Assembly: GCF_024979315.1 (NCBI RefSeq)
Contig: NZ_JANLCK010000004.1
Location: 186,001-250,000, forward strand
DNA from: Herbiconiux oxytropis
Lineage (GTDB): Bacteria > Actinomycetota > Actinomycetes > Actinomycetales > Microbacteriaceae
Direction of reading: 5' to 3'
DNA: 64,000 nt
Shown here: piece by piece, positions 26,690 through 34,873 of the stretch
Numbering within the stretch: position 1 is the first letter of the stretch
Layout of the letters: each line of letters opens with the position of its first letter
Translations under genes and position numbers: made by a program
Notes under the pieces: generated by a model
Database searches by the model: none
Told to the model about the DNA's origin: nothing
What the model saw: the letters and a program-made list of their open reading frames with translations, nothing else

Positions 26690-26959
26690 CTAGCGACGAA
26701 GGCCGAGACGCTCGATGAGCGAGCGGTAGCGGTCGATGTCGATGTCCTGGAGGTAGCCCAGGAGGCGACGACGCTGGCCCACGAGGAGCAGCAGGCCACG
26801 ACGCGAGTGGTGGTCGTGCTTGTGCTCCTTGAGGTGCTCGGTGAGATCCTTGATGCGACGGGTCATCATGGCGACCTGCACTTCAGGGGATCCGGTGTCA
26901 CCGGGGTGGGTCGCGTACTCTTCGATGATCGCCTTCTTGACGTCTGATTCGAGTGCCAT
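26690..26959 (-). CDS. rpsO: 30S ribosomal protein S15
   Basis: The 89-residue S15, a primary 16S rRNA-binding protein, has the standard length. '[31 protein letters not shown]' and '[21 protein letters not shown]' are nearly invariant segments. An AAAGGGG ribosome site precedes the ATG. A leader of about 85 nt contains a small GCCGT/ACGGC hairpin with a GAGA loop (27028-27041), which might take part in S15 autoregulation. That role is a guess. It is followed by its own terminator instead of pnp. Confidence 0.97.
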   Translation of the reverse strand: MALESDVKKAIIEEYATHPGDTGSPEVQVAMMTRRIKDLTEHLKEHKHDHHSRRGLLLLVGQRRRLLGYLQDIDIDRYRSLIERLGLRR

Positions 26960-27050
26960 AGATGGGATCCCCTTTCTCTCGTTGCGCGGTGCCTGGCAGC
27001 CTGATGCTGTGGCTCTCTTGATCCGCGGCCGTTCTCACGGCAACCTGTAG

Positions 27051-27056
27051 AGCTTA
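27051..27056 (-). promoter_or_regulatory. Probable -10 box of rpsO (TAAGCT)
   Basis: TAAGCT on the minus strand would give a leader of about 85 nt that starts beside the GCCGT/ACGGC hairpin. No good -35 box is seen. Confidence 0.35.
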
Positions 27057-27091
27057 CCAGACACACAGACGTAACAATCCTGGGGCGGACG

Positions 27092-27097
27092 TACGAT
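27092..27097 (+). promoter_or_regulatory. -10 box of the 2OG oxygenase gene (TACGAT, 6 nt)
   Basis: TACGAT ends 6 nt before the ATG at 27104. It is divergent from the rpsO promoter and indicates a leaderless transcript. Confidence 0.6.
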
Positions 27098-27103
27098 TTC
27101 TGT

Positions 27104-28162
27104 ATGACCGGTTCCACCCTCGCGACTGCCACCCTGCCCGTGCTCGACCTCTCCCGGCTCGGTTCCGGGGGCACGGAGGCCGAGTCCTTCCGACGCGACC
27201 TCCGCGAGGCCACCCACGACTACGGCTTCTTCTACCTCGTGGGGCACGGCGTGCCGCACGAGCTGATCGAGCGCGTCATCACCACCGCCCGCCGCTTCTT
27301 CGACCTCCCCGAGGCCGACAAGCTCGCCATCGAGAACCTGAGGAGCCCGCACTTCCGCGGCTACACGCGCGTGGGCGGCGAGCTCACGCAGGGGAAGGTC
27401 GACTGGCGCGAGCAGATCGACATCGGGGTGGAGCGCGAGCCCGTGCTGCGCACCGCCGACACGCCCGACTACATGCGCCTCGACGGCCCGAACCAGTGGC
27501 CGGCGGCCCTGCCCGAGCTCCAGGAGACCGTCGCCGAGTGGTACGACGAGCTCAACCGGGTGGCCCTCACGCTGCTGCGCGCCTGGGCGGTCTCGCTCGG
27601 AGCCGACGAGGGGGTCTTCGACGCCGCCTTCGCCGAGCGGCCCTCCACCCTCATCAAGATCGTGCGCTACCCCGGCAGGAGCGATCCGGAGCCGAAACAG
27701 GGTGTGGGCGCGCACAAGGACTCCGGGGTGCTCACTCTGCTCCTCGTCGAGCCGGGCAAGGCGGGCCTGCAGGTGGAGAAGGACGGCGAGTGGATCGACG
27801 CGCCCCCGCTCGAGGACGCGTTCGTGGTGAACATCGGCGAGCTGCTCGAGGTGGCCACCGACGGCTACCTGAAGGCCACGGTGCACCGCGTGATCTCGCC
27901 GCGCATCGGCGACGACCGCATCTCGATCCCGTTCTTCTACGCCCCCGCTCTCGACTCCACGGTGCCGCGCATCACGCTGCCGCCCGAGCTCGCGGCCCTG
28001 GCGCGCGGCATCACGGTCGACCCCGGCAATCCGATCTTCACGACCTACGGGGAGAACTCGCTGAAGAGCCGGCTGCGCGCGCACCCTGACGTCGCGGCGA
28101 TCCACCACGCCGACCTGGTCGAGCAGAACGCCGCCGCCGCCGCTCAGAACAGCCGGGCGTGA
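27104..28162 (+). CDS. 2-oxoglutarate/Fe(II) oxygenase, isopenicillin N synthase family
   Basis: A 352-residue non-haem iron oxygenase. The Fe triad is H204 and D206 (in GAHKDSG) and H261 (in TVHRVISPR). The R272-x-S274 pair binds 2-oxoglutarate. The N-terminal DIOX_N region (PVLDLSRL ... GFFYLVGHGVP) is complete. Substrate is unknown. The last bases overlap the start of the MFS exporter by 4 bp (GTGA), so oxygenase and exporter are coupled and may handle the same small molecule. Confidence 0.93.
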   Translation: MTGSTLATATLPVLDLSRLGSGGTEAESFRRDLREATHDYGFFYLVGHGVPHELIERVITTARRFFDLPEADKLAIENLRSPHFRGYTRVGGELTQGKVDWREQIDIGVEREPVLRTADTPDYMRLDGPNQWPAALPELQETVAEWYDELNRVALTLLRAWAVSLGADEGVFDAAFAERPSTLIKIVRYPGRSDPEPKQGVGAHKDSGVLTLLLVEPGKAGLQVEKDGEWIDAPPLEDAFVVNIGELLEVATDGYLKATVHRVISPRIGDDRISIPFFYAPALDSTVPRITLPPELAALARGITVDPGNPIFTTYGENSLKSRLRAHPDVAAIHHADLVEQNAAAAAQNSRA

Positions 28163-29484
28163 CGCCCGCGAGCGGGCAGGCCAAGCGCCGCAACCACTTC
28201 GCCGACCTCACGCCGCTGAAGGCGAGCCCGGCCTTCGCGCGGTTGTGGGCCGGTCAGGCCATCGCCGGCATCGGCAGCCAGATGACGATCGTGGCGGTGG
28301 GTCTCGACGTCTACCGGCTCACCGACTCGACCCTCGCTGTCTCGGGCGTCGCCCTGTTCGCGCTCCTGCCGATGATCGTGGCCGGGCTCTACGGCGGCAT
28401 GCTCGCGGATGCCTTCGACCGCCGCAAGGTCGCGCTGATCGCAGCGATCGGCGCGTGGGTGGCCACCGGAGTCCTCGCCCTCCTGGCCTGGACCGGGGCC
28501 GACAGCGTGCCGGCCCTCTACGCGCTCGCGACGATCAACGCCGTGGCCGCCACGGTCATCCAGGCCACCAGGTCGGCGATCTACCCGCGCATCCTGCCGC
28601 GGGAGCTGCTGCCCGCGGCGGCCGCGCTCAACGGCATCACGATCGGCGTGATGGTGACCGTCGGCCCCGCCCTCGCGGGCGTGCTCGTGGCGACCGTCGG
28701 CTTCGGCTGGACCTACTCGATCGACGTGATCCTCTTCACCGCCGCCTTCGTGGGCATCGCGAGCCTGCCGAAGATCCTGCCGGAGGGGCAGATCCACAAG
28801 CCGGGGCTCGAGTCGCTGCGGGAGGGCTTCGCGTTCCTCAAGCGCGCCCCGAACATCCGGGCCCAGTTCCTCGTCGACATCGCCGCCATGACCTTCGGGC
28901 AGCCGCGCGTGCTCTTCCCCGCCATCGGGGCGCTCATCCTGGGCGGCGGGCCGATCACGGTCGGCATCCTCACGGCCGCCTCGGCGGTGGGGACGATGCT
29001 CGCGAGCATCTTCTCCGGCCGGCTCGGCGGCGTGCGCTGGCAGGGCCGGGCGATCGCGCGGGCCGTGCAGGCCTACGGCGTGTTCGTGGTGCTGTTCGGT
29101 GTCGTGATCCTCGTGGCGACGATCACCGGATCCGCCGACTCGGTGGGCCTGGAGTTCTCGGAGGCGAACCTGCCGGCCCTTCTTCTCGCCTCCCTCGCCC
29201 TCGTGGGCACGGGAGCCGCCGACGAGATCAGCGCCATCTTCCGCACCACCATGATGCAGACCGCCGTGCCCGACAACATGCGCGGCCGCCTGCAGGGCGT
29301 GTTCACCGTGGTGGTGGCGGGCGGCCCCCGCGTCGGGGACCTCTATGTGGGCGTGCTGTCGGTGTTCGCGGCGCTCTGGTTCCCGCCTCTGCTCGGAGGT
29401 CTCGTCATCGTGGCGCTGGCCGCCCTCATCCTGCGGCTCGTGCCCACCTTCCGGGGCTACGACGCCCTCGACCCCCGCCCCTGA
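28159..29484 (+). CDS. MFS transporter, enterobactin-exporter (EntS) type
   Basis: A 441-residue, roughly 11-12-helix major facilitator. 'FARLWAGQAIAGIGSQMTIVAVGLDVYRLT' and the inter-helix 'MLADAFDRRKV' motif resemble the EntS/MFS_3 exporters. The substrate is not known. It starts with a GTG that overlaps the stop of the oxygenase gene. The two form a plus-strand operon whose 3' end faces the HelD/HelR gene, with only 9 bp between them. Confidence 0.9.
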   Translation: MTPASGQAKRRNHFADLTPLKASPAFARLWAGQAIAGIGSQMTIVAVGLDVYRLTDSTLAVSGVALFALLPMIVAGLYGGMLADAFDRRKVALIAAIGAWVATGVLALLAWTGADSVPALYALATINAVAATVIQATRSAIYPRILPRELLPAAAALNGITIGVMVTVGPALAGVLVATVGFGWTYSIDVILFTAAFVGIASLPKILPEGQIHKPGLESLREGFAFLKRAPNIRAQFLVDIAAMTFGQPRVLFPAIGALILGGGPITVGILTAASAVGTMLASIFSGRLGGVRWQGRAIARAVQAYGVFVVLFGVVILVATITGSADSVGLEFSEANLPALLLASLALVGTGAADEISAIFRTTMMQTAVPDNMRGRLQGVFTVVVAGGPRVGDLYVGVLSVFAALWFPPLLGGLVIVALAALILRLVPTFRGYDALDPRP

Positions 29485-29493
29485 TCCGAGCGA

Positions 29494-31749
29494 TCAGAGC
29501 GCGACGGGAGCCTGTTCGCCGGGAGCGAGGAGCAGCGTGAGGCGCTGGGTGGGGCGCGTCATGGCGACGTAGAGGGCGGAGGCGCCGCGCGTGGATTCGG
29601 CGACGATCGCGGCGGGCGCGACCACCAGCACCGAGTCGAACTCGAGGCCCTTCGCGTCGGCCGGCGTGAGCAGGGCCACGGGGCGGGACAGACCCGCGAC
29701 GCCGACCCCGAGGGTGTCGCCGAGACGGTCGGCGAGCAACCCCGAGAGCTCGGTGAAGCCCGACGCAGGGGCGATCACGGCGGTCGTGCCGCCGGACGCC
29801 GTCATGGAGCCGAGCTCGGCGACGAGCAGTTCGCGCTGCTCCGCCTCGTCCGTGGGCGCGAGCGCGAGCACGGGCCAATCGGTCGTGCGCACCGATCGGG
29901 ATCGGGTGACCACGAGGCCGTTCGCCTCGGCCACCCGCTCCGCGGCGTCCACGATCTGCGACGGCGTGCGGTAGTTGACCGTGAGCTCCTCGAGCCGCCA
30001 GGCGTCGCCGATGAGCGGTGACAGCGTCGACTCCCAGCTCGTCGACGACGCGGCGGAGGACGCCTGCGCCACGTCGCCCACGATCGTGAACGACTTCACC
30101 GGCGACTTGCGCAGCAGCACCCGCCACTGCATGGGAGAGAGCTCCTGCGCCTCGTCGACCACGATGTGCCCGTAGGTCCAGCTGCGGTCCGAGGCGGCGC
30201 GCTCGGCCGTAGTGAGCGAGGCCGTGCTCTCGGCGAAGCCCGCCACCACGTCCTCGGCCGAGACCATGCCCGACACGTCCATGTTGCTGATGGCGCGCTT
30301 GGCGTTCTCGAGGTCGCGCTTGTGCTGCGCCTTGGCGGCGCGCTTGGCGGCGGAGTCGGCCACGTCGTACGAGCCGAGCAGCTCGGCGGCCTCGTCGAGC
30401 AGCGGAACGTCGGCGAGCGTCAGCTCGGAGCCCCTCGGCCGGCGCAGCAGCTCGCGCTTGGCCTTCGACCAGTGCCCCGTGAGCGACGCGAGCCACTGCG
30501 GGCGCGCATAGAGGTCTTCGAGGAGCCTCTCGGGCGTGAGCGGGATCCAGGCGGTGTTGAGCGCCACCCGCACGTCGTACGCCGTGCGGAGGTCTTCGCG
30601 GAGGTAGGCCTGGTCGGCGTCGTCGACCGTGCTCCCCCGGCGGCGCAGCTGATCGGCGAGCTGGCGGGTGAGCTGGTTCAGCACGATCTTCACGAAGGTC
30701 ACCCGGCCCTCGTTGTAGGGCTTGCCGGATTCGCGGGCCTTCGCGATGGCATCCGCGATCACCTGCGGCTGCAGCACGATCCGCTCGCCGTTGACCTCGA
30801 GGTCGATCGGCTCGGCGGGCACTCGCTGCCGGGAGCGCATGGCTCGGCGGATGAGCCCCGCCATTTCGGCGGAGCCCTTGAGCGCCGCCACCGCGGGCGC
30901 GTCCTCGGCCGTGATGTCGTGGCCCGGGTAGAGCTGGCCGAGGCTGGAGAGCACCACTCCGGTCTCGCCGAGGCTCGGCAGCACGGCGTTGATGTACTGC
31001 AGGAAGGCACGGCTCGGGCCCACGACGAGCACGCCGCTGGAGCCCAGGCGATCCCGGTGCGTGTAGAGCAGGTAGGCGGCGCGGTGCAGCGCTACGGCGG
31101 TCTTGCCGGTGCCCGGCCCACCCTGCACCACGAGCACGCCCGAGAGGTCGGAGCGGATGACGCGGTCCTGCTCGGCCTGGATGGTCGACACGATGTCGTG
31201 CATCTGACCGGTCCGCTGCGCCGAGAGCGCGGCGAGCAGGGCCCCCTCGCCCTGGAGCTGCGTGGTGTCGTCGTCGAGGAGGGTGCTGTCGAAGACCTCG
31301 TCCTCGATGCGCACGACGTCGCGGCCGCGAGTGGTGAGGTGGCGCCGGGCTCGAGCCCCGAGCGGGGTCGCGGCGGTGGCCTGGTAGAAGGCGCGAGCCT
31401 GGGGCGCCCGCCAGTCGAGCAGCAGAGGCTCGAGGTTCTCGTCGCGAAGGCCCAGCCGGCCGATGTAGCGGAGGGTGGAGGCGGAGCCGCCGGGCGACGC
31501 CGGATCGGGCGCCTCGAGCAGTTCGAGCCGGCCGAAGGCGAGCCGCTCGCCCACCTCGCGCAGCTGCGCGATGCGGTCCTCGTAGACCCGCGCGAAGGCG
31601 TCCCGTTCCGAACGGGACTGGTGATTGCCGCCCACGCTCTCGCGGCGCACCTGGGCGAGCTCGCGCTCGGCATCGGCCTTCAGACGATCGAGGCGGGCGT
31701 AGAGCCCCCCCACGTAGTCGCGTTCGCGATCGAGTTCGCTCTCCGCCAC
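29494..31749 (-). CDS. HelD/HelR-type RNA polymerase-associated ATPase
   Basis: A 751-residue SF1-like ATPase of the HelD family, which removes stalled RNA polymerase from DNA; actinobacterial HelR members also protect against rifampicin. The N-terminal 'DRERDYVGGLYARLDRL' region is the coiled-coil arm inserted in polymerase. The Walker A motif GGPGTGKT is at 210-217. 'VVDEAQELSPMQWRVL' is motif II. Start is a GTG with a GGAGG site. The length fits the actinobacterial class II proteins. I saw no palindromic rifamycin-associated element in the 90 bp upstream. Confidence 0.9.
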   Translation of the reverse strand: MAESELDRERDYVGGLYARLDRLKADAERELAQVRRESVGGNHQSRSERDAFARVYEDRIAQLREVGERLAFGRLELLEAPDPASPGGSASTLRYIGRLGLRDENLEPLLLDWRAPQARAFYQATAATPLGARARRHLTTRGRDVVRIEDEVFDSTLLDDDTTQLQGEGALLAALSAQRTGQMHDIVSTIQAEQDRVIRSDLSGVLVVQGGPGTGKTAVALHRAAYLLYTHRDRLGSSGVLVVGPSRAFLQYINAVLPSLGETGVVLSSLGQLYPGHDITAEDAPAVAALKGSAEMAGLIRRAMRSRQRVPAEPIDLEVNGERIVLQPQVIADAIAKARESGKPYNEGRVTFVKIVLNQLTRQLADQLRRRGSTVDDADQAYLREDLRTAYDVRVALNTAWIPLTPERLLEDLYARPQWLASLTGHWSKAKRELLRRPRGSELTLADVPLLDEAAELLGSYDVADSAAKRAAKAQHKRDLENAKRAISNMDVSGMVSAEDVVAGFAESTASLTTAERAASDRSWTYGHIVVDEAQELSPMQWRVLLRKSPVKSFTIVGDVAQASSAASSTSWESTLSPLIGDAWRLEELTVNYRTPSQIVDAAERVAEANGLVVTRSRSVRTTDWPVLALAPTDEAEQRELLVAELGSMTASGGTTAVIAPASGFTELSGLLADRLGDTLGVGVAGLSRPVALLTPADAKGLEFDSVLVVAPAAIVAESTRGASALYVAMTRPTQRLTLLLAPGEQAPVAL

Positions 31750-31774
31750 GGCACCTCCCGGAATCCGGCTATCA

Positions 31775-31780
31775 ATCCTA
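31775..31780 (-). promoter_or_regulatory. Possible -10 box of the HelD/HelR gene (TAGGAT)
   Basis: TAGGAT on the minus strand lies 25 nt before the GTG. It would give a short leader of about 19 nt that carries the GGAGG ribosome site. Confidence 0.4.
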
Positions 31781-31839
31781 CTCGCCGGATCCCGGTCGGA
31801 TGTCGCGAACGGGTGGTGACCGCCTGGCGGCGAGCCGGG

Positions 31840-32214
31840 TTACGGGACGGAGATGAGGTCGATCACGAAGATGAGCGTCTTGCCGGCGAGGAAGTGACCG
31901 CTGCCGGCGGGGCCGTAGGCAAGGTGCGGCGGGATCGTGAGCTTGCGGCGGCCGCCGGCCTTCATGCCGGGGATGCCGTCCTGCCAGCCCGCGATGAGGC
32001 CGTTGAGGGGGAACGAGATGGTCTCGCCGCGCCCCCAGGAGGAGTCGAACTCCTCGCCGGTGTCGTACTCGACACCGAGGTAGTGCACCTCGACGGTTCC
32101 GCCGGGAACGGCCTCGGCGCCGTCGCCCTCGATGATGTCGACGATCTCGAGCGTGGTGGGGGCCGGCCCCTCTGGGGCGTCGAGCTCGGGCTTCTGGAGG
32201 TTGGAATCAGTCAT
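31840..32214 (-). CDS. FKBP-type peptidyl-prolyl isomerase
   Basis: A 124-residue single-domain FKBP. 'VEVHYLGVEYDTGEEFDSSW', 'FPLNGLIAGWQDGIPGMKAGG', 'IPPHLAYGP' and the C-terminal 'LIFVIDLI' are the canonical active-site segments. There is no signal peptide, so it is cytoplasmic. The longer open frame upstream is a shadow of the PrsW gene. It lies downstream of prsW on the same strand with a 55-bp gap. Confidence 0.94.
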   Translation of the reverse strand: MTDSNLQKPELDAPEGPAPTTLEIVDIIEGDGAEAVPGGTVEVHYLGVEYDTGEEFDSSWGRGETISFPLNGLIAGWQDGIPGMKAGGRRKLTIPPHLAYGPAGSGHFLAGKTLIFVIDLISVP

Positions 32215-32269
32215 GCATCCATCCAAGCCCACCCCGTTCCCGAGTGCAAAAGCCGCGGCCGGATGCGGG

Positions 32270-33445
32270 TCAGCGGTTCGCGGGGAGCGCAATCGCGAGC
32301 GCGCGCCGGTCGGCGGCGAGCTGCTCCAGCAGCGCCGCCTCGTCCTGCTCGGCAGGGTGCGCTCGGCCGATGGAGCCGCGGCCCGAGAGCATCCGCTGCC
32401 GGGTGAAGGCGAGCCGGGTGGCGGTGCGGATGAACGAGCGCATCGCGGGCCCGCCCGTGCCGCCGGGGAAACCCTTCGCGAAGCGCAGGGCCTGCGCCCG
32501 CCCGGCCCCGGTCGAGAGCAGTTCGACCTCCTGCTCGCTGAACCAGCCCGCCGCAGCGTACTCCTCGAGGCGGGCGCGGGTGAGCCTGGTCTCGGCACGT
32601 CGCAGCAGCACCACGAAGACGATGGCGAGGGCGAACAGCGGCACCTGCACCACGAAGTAGAGCAGGAAGAAGCCCTCGATGCCCTCGACGATGAACGTCG
32701 AGCCGTTCCAGAGCGCGTGCAGCCCGATCGCGAGGGCGAGCCCCGCCACGAAGATCAGGGCGCCGCGCCAGAACCGGCCGCGCACCGCGAAGCCGAGAGC
32801 CACGCCCGTGCAGGCGGTGAACATGACGTGGGCGAAGGGCGACATGATCCCGCGGAGCAGGAACGTGAAACCGAGGCCCACCCCGCCGGACTCGATCAGG
32901 GCCTGCCCGAAGTAGAGGATGTTCTCGGTGAAGGCGAACCCCGCGGCCACCGTGGCGCCGTAGACGAGGCCGTCGACGGGCCCATCGAACTGGCGCCGGA
33001 AGAACAGCAGCAGGATGAGGATGCCCGCGGCCTTCGCCGACTCCTCCACCACGGGCGCCTGGATGACGGATCCCCACAGCTCGCTCGTGGTGGCCGTGCC
33101 GTCGCTCGCCACGAGCACGATCACCTGCACGCTGAAATCGGCGATGAGCGCGATGGCCACCGAGGCGGCGGCGCCCCAGAGGAACGCGAACCACAGCGCG
33201 GGCCGCGGCTCGGGCTCCCACCGGTCGATCAGGGTGATGGCACCCACGACCACCGCGAGCGGCAGCAGCGCGAGGATGCCGCTGATGACGAACGCCGCGG
33301 GCCCGAGCCCCAGCACGAGGTAGCCCGACACGGCGAGGAACACGAAGCCGAGCACGATGAACCCGATGATCGCGAGCACGAGCGTGGTGGTGTTCGAACG
33401 GCGGGCGGCGGCCGCCGACGCGGGCGGCAGGTCGATGTACGTCAC
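32270..33445 (-). CDS. PrsW family intramembrane metalloprotease
   Basis: A 391-residue multi-spanning membrane protein. The PrsW motifs are present: the EExxK signature in 'PVVEESAKAAG', 'FAFTENILYF', and His residues in 'SPFAHVMFTA' and 'IGLHALWN'. In Bacillus, PrsW cleaves an anti-sigma factor, but no such target is visible here. The C-terminal ~110 residues are a charged cytoplasmic extension. I prefer the GTG at 33445 to the TTG at 33451, because the TGAGGA site is 7 nt from the GTG and directly against the TTG. Confidence 0.88.
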   Translation of the reverse strand: MTYIDLPPASAAAARRSNTTTLVLAIIGFIVLGFVFLAVSGYLVLGLGPAAFVISGILALLPLAVVVGAITLIDRWEPEPRPALWFAFLWGAAASVAIALIADFSVQVIVLVASDGTATTSELWGSVIQAPVVEESAKAAGILILLLFFRRQFDGPVDGLVYGATVAAGFAFTENILYFGQALIESGGVGLGFTFLLRGIMSPFAHVMFTACTGVALGFAVRGRFWRGALIFVAGLALAIGLHALWNGSTFIVEGIEGFFLLYFVVQVPLFALAIVFVVLLRRAETRLTRARLEEYAAAGWFSEQEVELLSTGAGRAQALRFAKGFPGGTGGPAMRSFIRTATRLAFTRQRMLSGRGSIGRAHPAEQDEAALLEQLAADRRALAIALPANR

Positions 33446-33473
33446 GAGCAATCCTCACAGTCGGCAGGGCGCC

Positions 33474-33479
33474 AGCGTA
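33474..33479 (-). promoter_or_regulatory. Possible -10 box of the PrsW gene (TACGCT)
   Basis: TACGCT on the minus strand lies 28 nt upstream of the GTG. It would give a leader of about 20-25 nt containing the TGAGGA ribosome site. Confidence 0.35.
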
Positions 33480-33498
33480 GCGCAGCGCCCCCTCCCAT

Positions 33499-33522
33499 TA
33501 CACCTTGCTCAGTACACCTTGC
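33499..33522. repeat. 10-bp direct repeat across the GlcD-type stop codon
   Basis: The same 10-mer (TACACCTTGC) occurs at 33499-33508 and 33513-33522, a 14-bp period. It flanks the stop codon of the FAD oxidase gene, so its last codons are partly duplicated in the untranslated tail. Confidence 0.7.
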
Positions 33523-34873
33523 CAGGATTCAGGCGCCCCAGAGGATCGAAGGCCGCCTTGATCCGGCGTTGCAGCGCGAGGCCTTCGGTGCCGAGCTCGC
33601 CCTCGATCCAGCGCTTCTTCAAGAGCCCCACCCCGTGCTCCCCGGTGAGGGTTCCGCCGAGCTGCACGCAGGCCTCGAACAGCGCGTCGGCCGCGGCCCA
33701 CACCTCGTCCGGCACGCCGACGGCGCCGGGCGGCAGCACGAAGTTGGGGTGCAGGTTGCCGTCGCCCGCGTGCGAGACGGTGGGGATCGCGATCCGGTGC
33801 TCGCGCGAGATGCGCTCGATGGCGGCGAACATGGCGGCCAGGGCCGACCTCGGCACGCAGACGTCTTCGACGAGCACCTCGCCGCGAGCCTCGAGCGCGG
33901 GGTGGAAGCTCCGCCGGAACGCCAGGAGCGCCTCACCGGACGCGGCGTCGTGCGAGACCTCGACTCCCCCGCCGCCGGCCTGCTCGATCACCGCGAGCAC
34001 GCCGGCCGCCTCGGCGGCCGCCCCGGGGCCGTCGGTCTGCACGAGCACGTAGGCGGCTCCCGGATGCGCGGGCGAACGCCCCAGGTAGGCGGAGACGGCG
34101 GCGACCGCCTCTGCGTCCATGAGCTCCATCACGGCCGGCCGGAGCCTCGCCGCGGTGATCGCCGCGCAGGCGGCTGCGGCGGCGGTGACGTCGGAGAAGA
34201 AGGCCGACACCGTCTCGACCTGGCCGGCGGGAATCGGGCGGATGCGCACGGTCGCCTCCACGATCACGGCGAGCGTGCCCTCCGAGCCGGTCAGCAGGGC
34301 GGTCAGGTCGAACCCCGTGACGCCCTTGACGGTGCGCCGGCCGGTGCGCAGCACGCTGCCGTCGGCGAGCACCGCCGTGAGTCCGAGCACCGCCTCTCGG
34401 GTCACGCCGTACTTCGCGCAGAGCAGACCGCCGGCGTTCGTGGCGATGTTGCCGCCGATGGTCGAGATGGCCTTGCTCGCCGGGTCGGGCGAGTAAATGT
34501 ACCCGTGGGGTGCGAGCGCATCACTGAGGTGCTGGTTGATGACGCCCGCCTCGACCACCGCGAGCTCGTCTTCGAGCGAGACCTCGAGGATGCGGTTCAT
34601 CCGCCCGAGACCGAGCACGACCGATCCCGGTGTGGCCGTGGCACCGCCGGCCAGCCCGGTCCCGGTCCCGCGGGGCACCACGGGAGCACCGTGCTCATGG
34701 GCGATCCGCATCGCGGCCTGCACCTCCTCGAGCGACTGCGGCTCCACCAGGGCGAGCGCGCCGCCCTCGGACCACCAGCCCGACTTGTCGGTCGCGAGCA
34801 TCCGGAGCACCTCCGGATCGGTGACCACCCGGTCGCCGAGCGCCTCCTGCAGAGCGGCTGCGACGCCGCTCAT
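33509..34873 (-). CDS. FAD-linked oxidase, GlcD/D-lactate dehydrogenase type
   Basis: A 454-residue flavoprotein of the VAO/GlcD family that oxidises 2-hydroxy acids. The FAD-binding 'VVPRGTGTGLAGGATA' and 'GGNIATNAGGLLCAKYG' segments are in the N-terminal PCMH domain. The C-terminal 'SHAGDGNLHPNF' and 'GEHGVGLLKKRW' complete the family pattern. No iron-sulfur partner subunit is adjacent. The ATG overlaps the aspA stop by 4 bp, so it is coupled to aspartase. The actual hydroxy acid substrate is unknown. Confidence 0.92.
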   Translation of the reverse strand: MSGVAAALQEALGDRVVTDPEVLRMLATDKSGWWSEGGALALVEPQSLEEVQAAMRIAHEHGAPVVPRGTGTGLAGGATATPGSVVLGLGRMNRILEVSLEDELAVVEAGVINQHLSDALAPHGYIYSPDPASKAISTIGGNIATNAGGLLCAKYGVTREAVLGLTAVLADGSVLRTGRRTVKGVTGFDLTALLTGSEGTLAVIVEATVRIRPIPAGQVETVSAFFSDVTAAAAACAAITAARLRPAVMELMDAEAVAAVSAYLGRSPAHPGAAYVLVQTDGPGAAAEAAGVLAVIEQAGGGGVEVSHDAASGEALLAFRRSFHPALEARGEVLVEDVCVPRSALAAMFAAIERISREHRIAIPTVSHAGDGNLHPNFVLPPGAVGVPDEVWAAADALFEACVQLGGTLTGEHGVGLLKKRWIEGELGTEGLALQRRIKAAFDPLGRLNPGKVY

